DNA of 7,494 nucleotides from Gemmatimonadaceae bacterium (GTDB lineage: Bacteria > Gemmatimonadota > Gemmatimonadetes > Gemmatimonadales > Gemmatimonadaceae): positions 1 to 7,494 of the forward strand of contig JANXUN010000669.1 of assembly GCA_025356185.1 (NCBI GenBank). Reading direction: 5' to 3'. The notes below the pieces were generated by a model that was given only the letters and a program-made list of their open reading frames with translations, was not told the DNA's origin and did not search any database. Made by a program: the position numbers and the translations under genes. Positions 1-5,882 of the stretch are shown here, piece by piece (the first letter of the stretch is position 1; each line of letters begins with the position of its first letter).

Positions 1-30
1 GTTTTTGCTGAGCTCATTGCCGAAAAGTAG
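1..30 (+). CDS. Possible last codons of an upstream gene (partial)
   Basis: Frame 1 reads VFAELIAEK and then two consecutive TAG codons (28-33). A double stop after a short, charged, helix-like peptide fits the C-terminus of a gene that begins before the window. Only nine residues are visible, so no function can be given. A second frame (frame 2) also stays open until a TGA at 56-58, so the reading frame is not certain, and the stretch could simply be intergenic. Confidence 0.25.
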   Translation, partial: VFAELIAEK

Positions 31-162
31 TAGGTACTTGGATTTATCACTTAAGTGATTGTCGCCGTGTGACAGCAACTGTGACGCATATAACACATCT
101 GGCACGAACTTGGTGGCGCCGCCGATCCTCCAGACGCGAGACACGGAAGCTACCTTTCCTTC
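31..162 (+). promoter_or_regulatory. Leader and probable promoter region of the sdaAB-sdaAA operon
   Basis: This stretch is noticeably richer in A and T than the genes downstream, as expected of a promoter region. A TATAAC hexamer at 89-94 matches five of six bases of the sigma-70 type -10 box. The best -35-like element, GTGACA at 69-74, lies only 14 bases upstream of it, which is shorter than the usual 16-18, so the assignment is weak. TGTGAC occurs twice (68-73 and 80-85), 12 bases apart. The first gene starts at 163 with a purine-rich GGAAG at 145-149, rather far away for a good ribosome binding site. Confidence 0.4.
46..59. promoter_or_regulatory. Perfect 14-bp palindrome, candidate operator
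   Basis: ATCACTTAAGTGAT reads the same on both strands and stops being symmetric at the next base on either side. It lies about 30 bases upstream of the candidate -10 box (89-94) and about 100 bases upstream of the sdaAB start codon. Even-length AT-centred palindromes of this size are typical binding sites for dimeric helix-turn-helix regulators. I cannot match it to a named regulator family, and the regulator gene is not in this window. It could also belong to the 3' end of the upstream gene. Confidence 0.4.
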
Positions 163-834
163 ATGGTCTCTTTGCTCGACATCATCGGCCCGGTTATGGT
201 TGGGCCAAGCTCAAGCCACACCGCGGGCGCCTGTCGCTTGGGTCTGTTGGCGCGCTGCCTCGTTGGTGGCACGCCCGAACGCGCGACAATCGAGTTACAC
301 GGGTCCTTTGCTCGTACGGGCGAAGGACATGGCACAGACAAAGCCATCGTCGGTGGTCTCATGGGATTTCGGCCCGACGATGAACGGTTGCGCACGGCGC
401 TCGACATCATGGAACGCGAAGGGCTCGCCTACACATTCGAAAAGACATCACTTGGCGAAGACGCGCATCCGAACACCGTGCGCATCACACTCGAGCGCGG
501 CGAGCGTCGTTCACAGATGGTAGGCGCCTCGCTCGGAGCCGGTCGCGTGAGCGTGAGCGAAATAGATGGATACCCGGTAGAGATTACCGGCAACCACGAT
601 ACCATCGTACTGGTCGCCGAAGACGTAAAGGGTTCGGTGGCGCGCATTGCGGGGCTGCTCGCCGACAACGATCTCAACATCGCGACGCTCAAACTCACGC
701 GCAAAGAGCGCGGCGGCGACGCGTTTATGGTGATTGAGCTCGACAATCAACCGCCCGAAGCCGTGCGTGATGCTCTGCGTCAACTGCCATGGGTGTCGTG
801 GGCATTTCGCCTCGATCGCGTGAACGCCGGATGA
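163..834 (+). CDS. sdaAB: L-serine dehydratase, iron-sulfur-dependent, beta subunit
   Basis: The 223-residue product is the beta chain of the cytoplasmic two-subunit L-serine dehydratase, which converts L-serine to pyruvate and ammonia using a [4Fe-4S] cluster. The N-terminal domain carries the family hallmark GPSSSHTAG (residues 14-22), the HGSFARTGEGHGTDKA segment and AHPNTVRI. From about residue 140 to the end there is an ACT domain, recognisable by GNHDTIVLVAEDVKGSVARI and by NDLNIATLKLTRKERGGDA. The ACT domain of such enzymes is involved in serine sensing and subunit contact. The ATG at 163 gives MVSLLDIIGPVMVGPSSSHT, which aligns with the usual N-terminus. The alpha subunit follows after 10 bases. 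Length fits the Bacillus-type beta chain. In E. coli SdaA both halves are one polypeptide, so the split form seen here is the distinguishing feature. Confidence 0.95.
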   Translation: MVSLLDIIGPVMVGPSSSHTAGACRLGLLARCLVGGTPERATIELHGSFARTGEGHGTDKAIVGGLMGFRPDDERLRTALDIMEREGLAYTFEKTSLGEDAHPNTVRITLERGERRSQMVGASLGAGRVSVSEIDGYPVEITGNHDTIVLVAEDVKGSVARIAGLLADNDLNIATLKLTRKERGGDAFMVIELDNQPPEAVRDALRQLPWVSWAFRLDRVNAG

Positions 835-844
835 GGAACGACTA

Positions 845-1729
845 GTGTACAAAAGCCTCGCTCACGCTATTCGTGACGCCGAAGCACGCGGCGTCACGCT
901 CGCGACGGTCGCGCTCGAAGTTGAAGCAAAAGATCAAGGACGCTCTATCGCGGACATTCGCGATGCATTGCGACGCGCTCTGGTGGTCATGCGCGGCGCG
1001 GTCGAGCGCGGGCTTGTCGGCGACCTGTATTCCAGTTCAGGCCTCGTTGGTGGCGATGCAGCAAAAATGCGCACCGGTCCGTCTGGTCCGCTCTCTGGCA
1101 CTCCTTTTCGCGAAGTGTTAGCGCGCGCGCTCGCGGTACAAGAAGTCAACGCGGCTATGGGTGTGATCGTCGCGGCGCCGACGGCAGGCGGAGCTGGCGT
1201 TCTACCCGCCGTGCTCACCGCGCTTGCGGATGCACGCGGTATTGACGACGAAAAAGTGATCGATGCGCTCGCGACAGCCGGGCTAATTGGTGCGGTGATT
1301 GCCGAACGCGCCTCGTTGTCCGGCGCCGAAGGTGGCTGTCAAGCAGAAACTGGCGCGGCAGCAGGCATGGCGGCCGGAGCTGCAACCGAAATGCTTGGCG
1401 GTTCACCCAAGCAAGTCGGCCACGCGACTGCGCTCGCACAACAAGGCACGCTTGGCCTCGTGTGTGATCCCTTGGGCGGGTTGGTGGAATTGCCGTGCGT
1501 CTTTCGCAACGCCACGGGAGCAGCCATCGCGTTGGCCGCAATCGAAATGGCGATGGCCGGTGTCGAGTTTGCAATCCCTGCGGACGAAGTCATTGACACG
1601 ATGGGTGAAATCGGCGCCGAAATGGATGTGCGATATCGTGAGACCGCGGGCGGCGGTCTCGCGGCGACGCCAACGGGACGCAGGCTCGCGAAAGAGCGAT
1701 TGTACGAAATCAAGCGTTCAGGTGGCTAA
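845..1729 (+). CDS. sdaAA: L-serine dehydratase, iron-sulfur-dependent, alpha subunit
   Basis: The 294-residue product is the catalytic alpha chain that pairs with the SdaAB product just upstream. Family motifs are SSSGLVGGDAAKM near residues 63-75, the glycine-rich APTAGGAG around residues 111-118, and SGAEGGCQAE. Three cysteines expected to ligate the [4Fe-4S] cluster are present: Cys165 in GGCQAE, and Cys207 and Cys218 in GLVCDPLGGLVELPC. The C-terminal ETAGGGLAATPTGRRL is also typical. The start is GTG at 845, supported by GAGGA at 833-837, seven bases upstream and overlapping the sdaAB stop codon, so the two subunits are probably translationally coupled. Nothing essential seems to be missing, so the dehydratase is probably active. 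Confidence 0.95.
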   Translation: MYKSLAHAIRDAEARGVTLATVALEVEAKDQGRSIADIRDALRRALVVMRGAVERGLVGDLYSSSGLVGGDAAKMRTGPSGPLSGTPFREVLARALAVQEVNAAMGVIVAAPTAGGAGVLPAVLTALADARGIDDEKVIDALATAGLIGAVIAERASLSGAEGGCQAETGAAAGMAAGAATEMLGGSPKQVGHATALAQQGTLGLVCDPLGGLVELPCVFRNATGAAIALAAIEMAMAGVEFAIPADEVIDTMGEIGAEMDVRYRETAGGGLAATPTGRRLAKERLYEIKRSGG

Positions 1730-2660
1730 GCGCCGACGGCACCCCGCTGTTCGTGGCGTCAGCGTTGCGGCAAGCATCGCGATATCGCTTTCAATCGCCT
1801 GCGCGCGGCGTGACGCCTCACTGCAAGTGCAACCGTTGCGTGATCTCGCAATAACGGGGCGTTTCGCGGAACCTGATCTCGTCGAAGCTTCAGGCGTCGT
1901 CGCGTCGACGCGCGTTGCTGGCGTGTTGTGGTCGCAGAACGACAGCGGCAATGATGAACGTGTGTTTGCGTATGACAGCACGGGACGTGCGCTTGGTGCG
2001 GTGCGCGTGCGGGGATCCAACAACCGTGACTGGGAGGCCATTGCGATTGGTGTCTGTCCGCAAGGATCGTGTTTGTACATCGGCGACGTCGGTGACAACG
2101 CAGCGCGTCGCGACAGTGTGATCATCTGGCGAATTCCCGAGCCGCTGCCGAGCGATACGATTTCACCGCAGGCGGAACGCCTCTACATTAGGTATCAAGA
2201 TGGGCCGCGCGATGTGGAAGCGATGTACGTCGCGCCCGATAGCAGCATCATGTTGATCAGCAAACGTCCGGATCGTGACGCGGCCGGTCGTTCGCGCGCC
2301 GCACGCATCTATCGTATTACGCCGACAGCGTGGCAGCAACCGCGCGCAATCCGCGCAGAGATCGTCGACTCATTGCCCATCACCCCGCTGGCACGTGACT
2401 ATAAAACGTGGATCACCGACGCGTCGCTGGAAGGCGTTCGAGGCAACGGTGCGCGTCGTCTCGCCGTTCGTACCTACAACGATGTCTACATTTTCTCCGT
2501 CGACACGCTCACGTGGCAACCGAGCGCGTTGATGGCGCACTGTTCGCTGCACGCGCTGCGAGACGGGAGTGGCGAAGGTGTGACGTGGCTCGCAGACGGT
2601 CGATTGCTCTTCAATAGCGAAGGAAGCGGCGCGCGGCTGCAAAGCGGACGTTGTCCGTAA
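1722..2660 (+). CDS. Putative lipoprotein, predicted beta-propeller, function unknown
   Basis: With a GTG start at 1722 the product is 312 residues. It begins with a basic n-region (KRRRH), then a hydrophobic segment AASIAISLSIAC ending in Cys27. LSIAC fits a permissive lipobox, so export and lipidation are likely but the box is not ideal. The mature part has motifs that I associate with secreted beta-propeller-like proteins of unknown function: WSQNDSGND (residues 70-78), RDWEAIAIG around Trp104, LYIGDVGDN (118-126) and, near the C-terminus, GEGVTWLADGRLLFNSEG. The acidic D/N-rich loops could bind metal, which is inference. Two cysteine pairs (112/117 and 274/311) could form disulfides outside the cytoplasm. 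The start codon lies inside the last codons of sdaAA, overlapping it by 8 bases. The frame stays open upstream to 1299, but only a start near 1722 puts a signal peptide at the N-terminus. Confidence 0.75.
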   Translation: MAKRRRHPAVRGVSVAASIAISLSIACARRDASLQVQPLRDLAITGRFAEPDLVEASGVVASTRVAGVLWSQNDSGNDERVFAYDSTGRALGAVRVRGSNNRDWEAIAIGVCPQGSCLYIGDVGDNAARRDSVIIWRIPEPLPSDTISPQAERLYIRYQDGPRDVEAMYVAPDSSIMLISKRPDRDAAGRSRAARIYRITPTAWQQPRAIRAEIVDSLPITPLARDYKTWITDASLEGVRGNGARRLAVRTYNDVYIFSVDTLTWQPSALMAHCSLHALRDGSGEGVTWLADGRLLFNSEGSGARLQSGRCP

Positions 2661-2674
2661 CAGTCGACGTCGAC

Positions 2675-2699
2675 GGGTCTCGCATCTGGCCGCAGACCC
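2675..2699 (+). terminator. Weak hairpin after the sda operon, terminator uncertain
   Basis: GGGTCT (2675-2680) can pair with AGACCC (2694-2699) across a 13-base loop. It is positioned 15 bases after the lipoprotein stop codon, where a terminator would be expected. There is no run of T after the stem, so it does not qualify as a standard intrinsic terminator. It may be an RNA stabilising structure or chance. Confidence 0.25.
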
Positions 2700-2759
2700 C
2701 CGTACGGCGATACAATTCGACACAGCAATCGAAACGAACCGGGAACGTGTGCCGTACGG
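2700..2759. repeat. Two CCGTACGG palindromes flanking a TACAAT box
   Basis: The 8-bp self-complementary word CCGTACGG occurs at 2700-2707 and again at 2752-2759, so the two centres are 52 bases apart, close to five helical turns. The -10-like TACAAT (2711-2716) lies just after the first copy. The layout would suit a dimeric regulator that binds two sites near a promoter, but in a GC-rich genome such short words also arise by chance. Confidence 0.3.
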
Positions 2760-2798
2760 TCTTCCGCTCGTTCACTTTTCCGTCCACCGGTGCCGCAC

Positions 2799-3203
2799 AT
2801 GGTCACGCGTGAAGACATTGAGACCTTTCTCGATCGCCTCAGCTCCGACGGCGCGTCGCATGCTGAACTCGAACCAGGTCTATGGATTGTCCGCCCAGGT
2901 GGCGCCATCGATTTTGATGTCGTCGTCACACACAATCCGCCCGTCGTATTGCTGCGCGTCAAAGTCATGCCGCTCCCAGCCGACGCCGCAGAACTCGCCG
3001 CGCTGAGTCGTCGTTTGTTAGAGCTCAATGCGACCGATCTCTTACACGGATCGTACGGCATCGATCGCGAAGATGTAGTCCTTACCGAAGCGATGGAACT
3101 CGCCCATCTCGACTTTGAAGAGTTCCTCGCGAGCTACGAAAGCATGACGCTCTCGCTCACGTCGCACCTGCGTGAGCTTGCCGCCTTCCGCGAGGTTCGC
3201 TGA
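2799..3203 (+). CDS. YbjN / CesT-like (type III chaperone fold) domain protein
   Basis: The 134-residue product (ATG at 2799) looks like the YbjN/CesT superfamily, small alpha/beta proteins named after secretion chaperones but widespread in bacteria without type III secretion. Visible traits are an N-terminal helix VTREDIETFLDRL, a beta segment GLWIVRPGG, the stretch PPVVLLRVKVMPLP, then LLELNATDLLHGSYGIDREDVVLTEAMELAHLDFEEFLASY, which is the most family-like part. It is acidic and has no signal peptide or membrane segment, so it is cytoplasmic. The pspA start follows only four bases after its stop, and I recall this pairing from other genomes. A role as a partner or chaperone of PspA is therefore an inference from context. 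GTG at 2790, in the same frame, is an alternative start that adds three residues. No biochemical activity is known to me for this group. Confidence 0.75.
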   Translation: MVTREDIETFLDRLSSDGASHAELEPGLWIVRPGGAIDFDVVVTHNPPVVLLRVKVMPLPADAAELAALSRRLLELNATDLLHGSYGIDREDVVLTEAMELAHLDFEEFLASYESMTLSLTSHLRELAAFREVR

Positions 3204-3207
3204 TCCT

Positions 3208-4068
3208 ATGGGCATCTTTGATCGCCTCTCCACGCTGATCAAGTCGAATCTGAATGACCTCATCTCTTCGGCAGAAAATCCCGAAAAGATGCTCAATCAG
3301 ATCATTGTCGACATGCGCAACCAGTTGGCCAAAGCCAAGCAGCAAGTGGCCGCGTCCATCGCTGATGAAAAGAAACTCAAGGATCAGGCCGACGCCGAAT
3401 TTAAGATGGCCGACGATTGGGACAAGCGCGCGATGTTGGCCGTCAACGAAGGGCGCGACGACCTCGCCAAGCAAGCGTTGTTGCGCGGCCAGGAACATCT
3501 GGAACACGGACAACAGCTCGCGACCACGTGGGAGACGCACCGGTTCGAAACAGAAAAGCTCAAGCAGTCGCTGCGCGATCTCAACGACAAAATCGAAGAG
3601 GCCAAGCGCAAGAAAAACTTGCTGCTGGCGCGTCAGCGTCGTGCCGAAGCCCAAGCGCGTATTTCGCAAACGATGTCGGGGATGTCCGACAATTCGGCGT
3701 TCGACGCCTTCGCGCGCATGGAAGAAAAGATCACGTCCAACGAACGACAGCTGCAGGCCGCACAAGAGATCGACGAAGAGTTCAGCGGTGATCGCTTGGC
3801 CGGCGAGTTCAAGCAGCTTGAACGCTCAGCAGGCGGTGCCAACGCCGATTCGCAGCTGTTGCAACTCAAGCAGCGCATGGGCATGCTGGCCGCCGGAACG
3901 CCGGCAGCAGCACGTCAATTAGCGGCTGGTGCGCCGGAAGCAGCATCTGCGCCGACGGTTGCAGTTCCAGCAGCACTGCCAGCGTCAACAGAAAAGACTG
4001 AGCAAAAGCAGCACACCGACGCAGACCTGATCGCGCAAATCGAAGGGCTCAGTCAACCCAAGCAGTAA
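3208..4068 (+). CDS. pspA: PspA/IM30 (Vipp1) family membrane-stress protein
   Basis: The 286-residue product belongs to the PspA/Vipp1 family of ESCRT-III-like proteins, which bind and remodel the inner membrane and protect it against stress. The N-terminus MGIFDRLSTLIKSNLNDLI is the expected amphipathic membrane-binding helix. It is followed by the conserved NPEKMLNQIIVDM and a long coiled coil up to about residue 220, including GRDDLAKQALLRGQEHLE, KIEEAKRKKNLLLARQRRAEAQ and AFDAFARMEEKI. E. coli PspA is about 222 residues. The surplus here is an Ala/Pro-rich linker (about 228-265) and a final short helix HTDADLIAQIEGL (269-281), resembling the C-terminal extension of Vipp1. The ATG at 3208 is fixed by the conserved MGIFDR. 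It is probably cotranscribed with the YbjN-like gene upstream and the DUF1611 gene two bases downstream. No pspF, pspB or pspC is visible. Confidence 0.93.
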   Translation: MGIFDRLSTLIKSNLNDLISSAENPEKMLNQIIVDMRNQLAKAKQQVAASIADEKKLKDQADAEFKMADDWDKRAMLAVNEGRDDLAKQALLRGQEHLEHGQQLATTWETHRFETEKLKQSLRDLNDKIEEAKRKKNLLLARQRRAEAQARISQTMSGMSDNSAFDAFARMEEKITSNERQLQAAQEIDEEFSGDRLAGEFKQLERSAGGANADSQLLQLKQRMGMLAAGTPAAARQLAAGAPEAASAPTVAVPAALPASTEKTEQKQHTDADLIAQIEGLSQPKQ

Positions 4069-4070
4069 CC

Positions 4071-5114
4071 GTGAATCGACGGTTTTTGATTCTGGCCGAA
4101 GGCAACTTTGGTCCGCTCAGTTCAAAAACCGCCAATGCCTGCATCCGGTACTGTGGTCATGAGGTGATCGCAGTGCTGGATAGCACGCAGGCAGGAAAGA
4201 CGGCGCACGATGTGTTGGGGTTTGGTGGCGCGATTCCCGTGATCGCGTCGTACCACGAAGCACCACCTCTAAAACCGCACGCGTTGCTCATCGGCATCGC
4301 GCCCGCTGGTGGTCAATTCCCCGCCTCGTGGCGCACGATTGTGTGTGACGCGCTCCGCGATGGACTCGATGTCTGGAGCGGATTGCACACGATGCTCGGC
4401 GACGACCGCGAATTCGCGTCGCTCGCGCACGCATCGGGTGCAACAATCCGCGACCTGCGACGCGCACCTGCCGATCTCGACATCGCAACGGGACTCGTGC
4501 GCGAGTCGCGTGCGACGGTCGTGCTCACCGTCGGCACCGACTGCAACATCGGAAAAATGACCACGCAACTCCAGGTGCGTGATGCAGTACGCGCATTAGG
4601 ATGTCGCGTGAATTTTGCAGCAACTGGACAGACCGGTATTCTCATCGAAGGACGCGGGATCGGCGTCGATGCCGTCATCGCCGACTTCATCGCCGGCGCC
4701 GCCGAACGACTCACGTTCGAAGCAGCGCACGACGCAGATATCGTGTTGGTGGAAGGGCAGGGCTCACTCATGCACCCCGCCTATTCGGGCGTGACGCTGG
4801 GGCTCATGCACGGCGCGCTCCCGCACGCGATGATCCTGTGCGCGCAGCCCACGCGCACCACAATCGATCGCTACCCGTGGGTACCGATTCCGCCGCTACG
4901 CGATGTCGTGCAGTTGTACGAAGCGGCGATGCGTCACGTGCGTCCGTCGCCAGTCATTGCCCTCGCGCTCAACACCTACGACTTGTCCGAGCACGACGCC
5001 ATGATGGCGATCGAACGCGCGCAGTCAGAAACAGGCCTGCCGACAACCGATCCGGTGCGATTCGAGGCGAGCATTATCGCGCGTGCGATTGAAGCGTTGC
5101 ATCTACGTCAGTAG
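4071..5114 (+). CDS. DUF1611 family P-loop protein, DgcN-like (possible D-glutamate N-acyltransferase)
   Basis: The 347-residue product matches the DUF1611 family from end to end. Residues 1 to about 110 form a Rossmann-like N-terminal domain (AGKTAHDVLGFGG, LIGIAPAGGQFPASWR, GLDVWSGLH). The C-terminal domain opens with a modified P-loop, GTDCNIGKMTT (155-165), with five rather than four residues between the glycines. It continues with FAATGQTGILIEGRGIGVDAV, ADFIAGAAE, VEGQGSLMHPAYSGVTLG and LNTYDLSE, and ends with LPTTDPVRF. The family member DgcN has been described as a D-glutamate N-acyltransferase in D-glutamate use, working with DgcA, and relatives often neighbour dipeptide epimerases. 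Such a partner is not seen here, so the substrate is open. The start is GTG at 4071, two bases after the pspA stop, with no clear Shine-Dalgarno site, so coupling to pspA is likely. All core motifs are intact. Confidence 0.88.
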   Translation: MNRRFLILAEGNFGPLSSKTANACIRYCGHEVIAVLDSTQAGKTAHDVLGFGGAIPVIASYHEAPPLKPHALLIGIAPAGGQFPASWRTIVCDALRDGLDVWSGLHTMLGDDREFASLAHASGATIRDLRRAPADLDIATGLVRESRATVVLTVGTDCNIGKMTTQLQVRDAVRALGCRVNFAATGQTGILIEGRGIGVDAVIADFIAGAAERLTFEAAHDADIVLVEGQGSLMHPAYSGVTLGLMHGALPHAMILCAQPTRTTIDRYPWVPIPPLRDVVQLYEAAMRHVRPSPVIALALNTYDLSEHDAMMAIERAQSETGLPTTDPVRFEASIIARAIEALHLRQ

Positions 5115-5213
5115 TCATCAGCTGGGTGCGTGCGCCGCTGCGTGCGTTGAATTGATCGGGGTCGCGCGATTGCGGTGACGCGCTTCGTCGGTTGCGCGAC
5201 TATCGTGCTCCGC
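5115..5213 (+). other. Short gap between the DUF1611 gene and the ABC-like ORF
   Basis: Nothing clear is found here. TGCGTGCG occurs twice close together (from about 5127 and 5139), and GGGG lies just upstream of a GTG at 5175 that is in frame with the next ORF. There is no T-rich terminator and no convincing promoter. Confidence 0.3.
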
Positions 5214-5882
5214 ATGCGACACTATCCCTTGCAGCAACCGACGCCGACGCGCGCGCTCATACGCGTGCGCAACGTGCGTCAAACGGTTCGAGCCGGTACC
5301 GACGCAACGAAAGTGTGCGTACGTACGCTCGACGGCGTATCCGCAATGGTGAGTGCGGGTGAGCTCGTGATCCTTCGCGGCGGTGTCGCGAGCGGCGCGC
5401 CCTCTCTCGCTGCATTCATGGCGGGCTACCGTCACGGAATGCACGGCACTCGCGAGATTGCAAGCGGTGTCCGCGTGCGACGCGGTTCGATTTCGTACTC
5501 GGCGTTTTGTGCGCTCCGCACCGCGTGGGAAACCGCGATACCGCGGGATAAGTGCGTGACAACAGACGACCTCGAGACCGCACAAAAATACGCAACACCA
5601 GTCGTGTACGTCTTTCGCGTGCGGGAAGACCTCGCACTCCGCCCGTCACCGCGCAGTTCAGTGCGCGCCGACGGCGGATACGATGCATGGCGCGAATGGG
5701 CGCAAGTCGTCCGCGTACATGGCGGAAGTGTGGTCGTACAATGCGCAACGCGCCAACGCAAACATCGCGAGCAACCGTCGTCCGCCGTGCACGAACGTCC
5801 TCCGCACGACCGGCAACGCACGAGCAGCGCGCGCGTGCGGGTACTCACGCTGGCGGAGGGACGCGTAGTGACCCGTGCGTAA
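5214..5882 (+). CDS. Degenerate ABC-type ATPase-like protein, catalytic motifs lost
   Basis: From the ATG at 5214 the product is 222 residues. Its N-terminus reads like a LolD/MacB-type ABC ATPase: LIRVRNVRQTVRAG, then TLDGVSAMVSAGELVILRGG, then LAAFMAG. At the Walker A position it has GGVASGAPS (56-64) where active proteins have GPSGSGKST, so the lysine is alanine and the next Ser/Thr is proline. The A-loop aromatic residue appears to be Val25. I find no Q-loop and no LSGGQ signature. PVVYVFRVRED (129-139) sits where Walker B would be, without the aspartate-glutamate pair, and GGSVVVQCATR (170-180) replaces the VVxATHD strand. The end, VLTLAEGRVV (210-219), is again ABC-like. The frame is open throughout with genome-like codons, so it is probably a maintained non-catalytic homologue or a recent relic. 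GTG at 5175 would add 13 residues. No permease gene is adjacent. Confidence 0.6.
   Translation: MRHYPLQQPTPTRALIRVRNVRQTVRAGTDATKVCVRTLDGVSAMVSAGELVILRGGVASGAPSLAAFMAGYRHGMHGTREIASGVRVRRGSISYSAFCALRTAWETAIPRDKCVTTDDLETAQKYATPVVYVFRVREDLALRPSPRSSVRADGGYDAWREWAQVVRVHGGSVVVQCATRQRKHREQPSSAVHERPPHDRQRTSSARVRVLTLAEGRVVTRA

Larger units (their letters stand above)
2661..2798 (+). promoter_or_regulatory. Intergenic region with palindromes and a candidate promoter for the YbjN-pspA-dgcN group
   Basis: No gene is supported here. Directly after the lipoprotein stop there is a 12-bp palindrome GTCGACGTCGAC (2663-2674), and next to it a 6-bp hairpin (2675-2699). The palindrome CCGTACGG occurs twice, at 2700-2707 and 2752-2759. 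Between the copies, TACAAT at 2711-2716 matches five of six bases of a -10 box, but no convincing -35 box lies 16-18 bases upstream of it. The break in gene spacing suggests that a new transcription unit begins here. The start of the downstream gene has no clear Shine-Dalgarno sequence. Confidence 0.4.

Noticed and set aside
59..523. Open frame overlapping the start of sdaAB on the + strand
   Set aside because: It begins with TTG, shows no family resemblance, and overlaps sdaAB, which has strong motifs. It is a shadow frame.
1299..1721. Upstream extension of the lipoprotein frame through sdaAA
   Set aside because: It is out of frame with a clearly real gene (sdaAA) and its translation is low-complexity. 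Only a start near 1722 gives a signal peptide at the N-terminus.
3157..3765. Long antisense open frame opposite pspA
   Set aside because: It mirrors the codon structure of pspA and has no recognisable domain. Antisense frames of this length are common in GC-rich coding DNA.
5317..5328. 12-bp palindrome GCGTACGTACGC
   Set aside because: It lies inside the coding frame of the ABC-like ORF, is made of simple GC/TA alternation, and is most likely chance.
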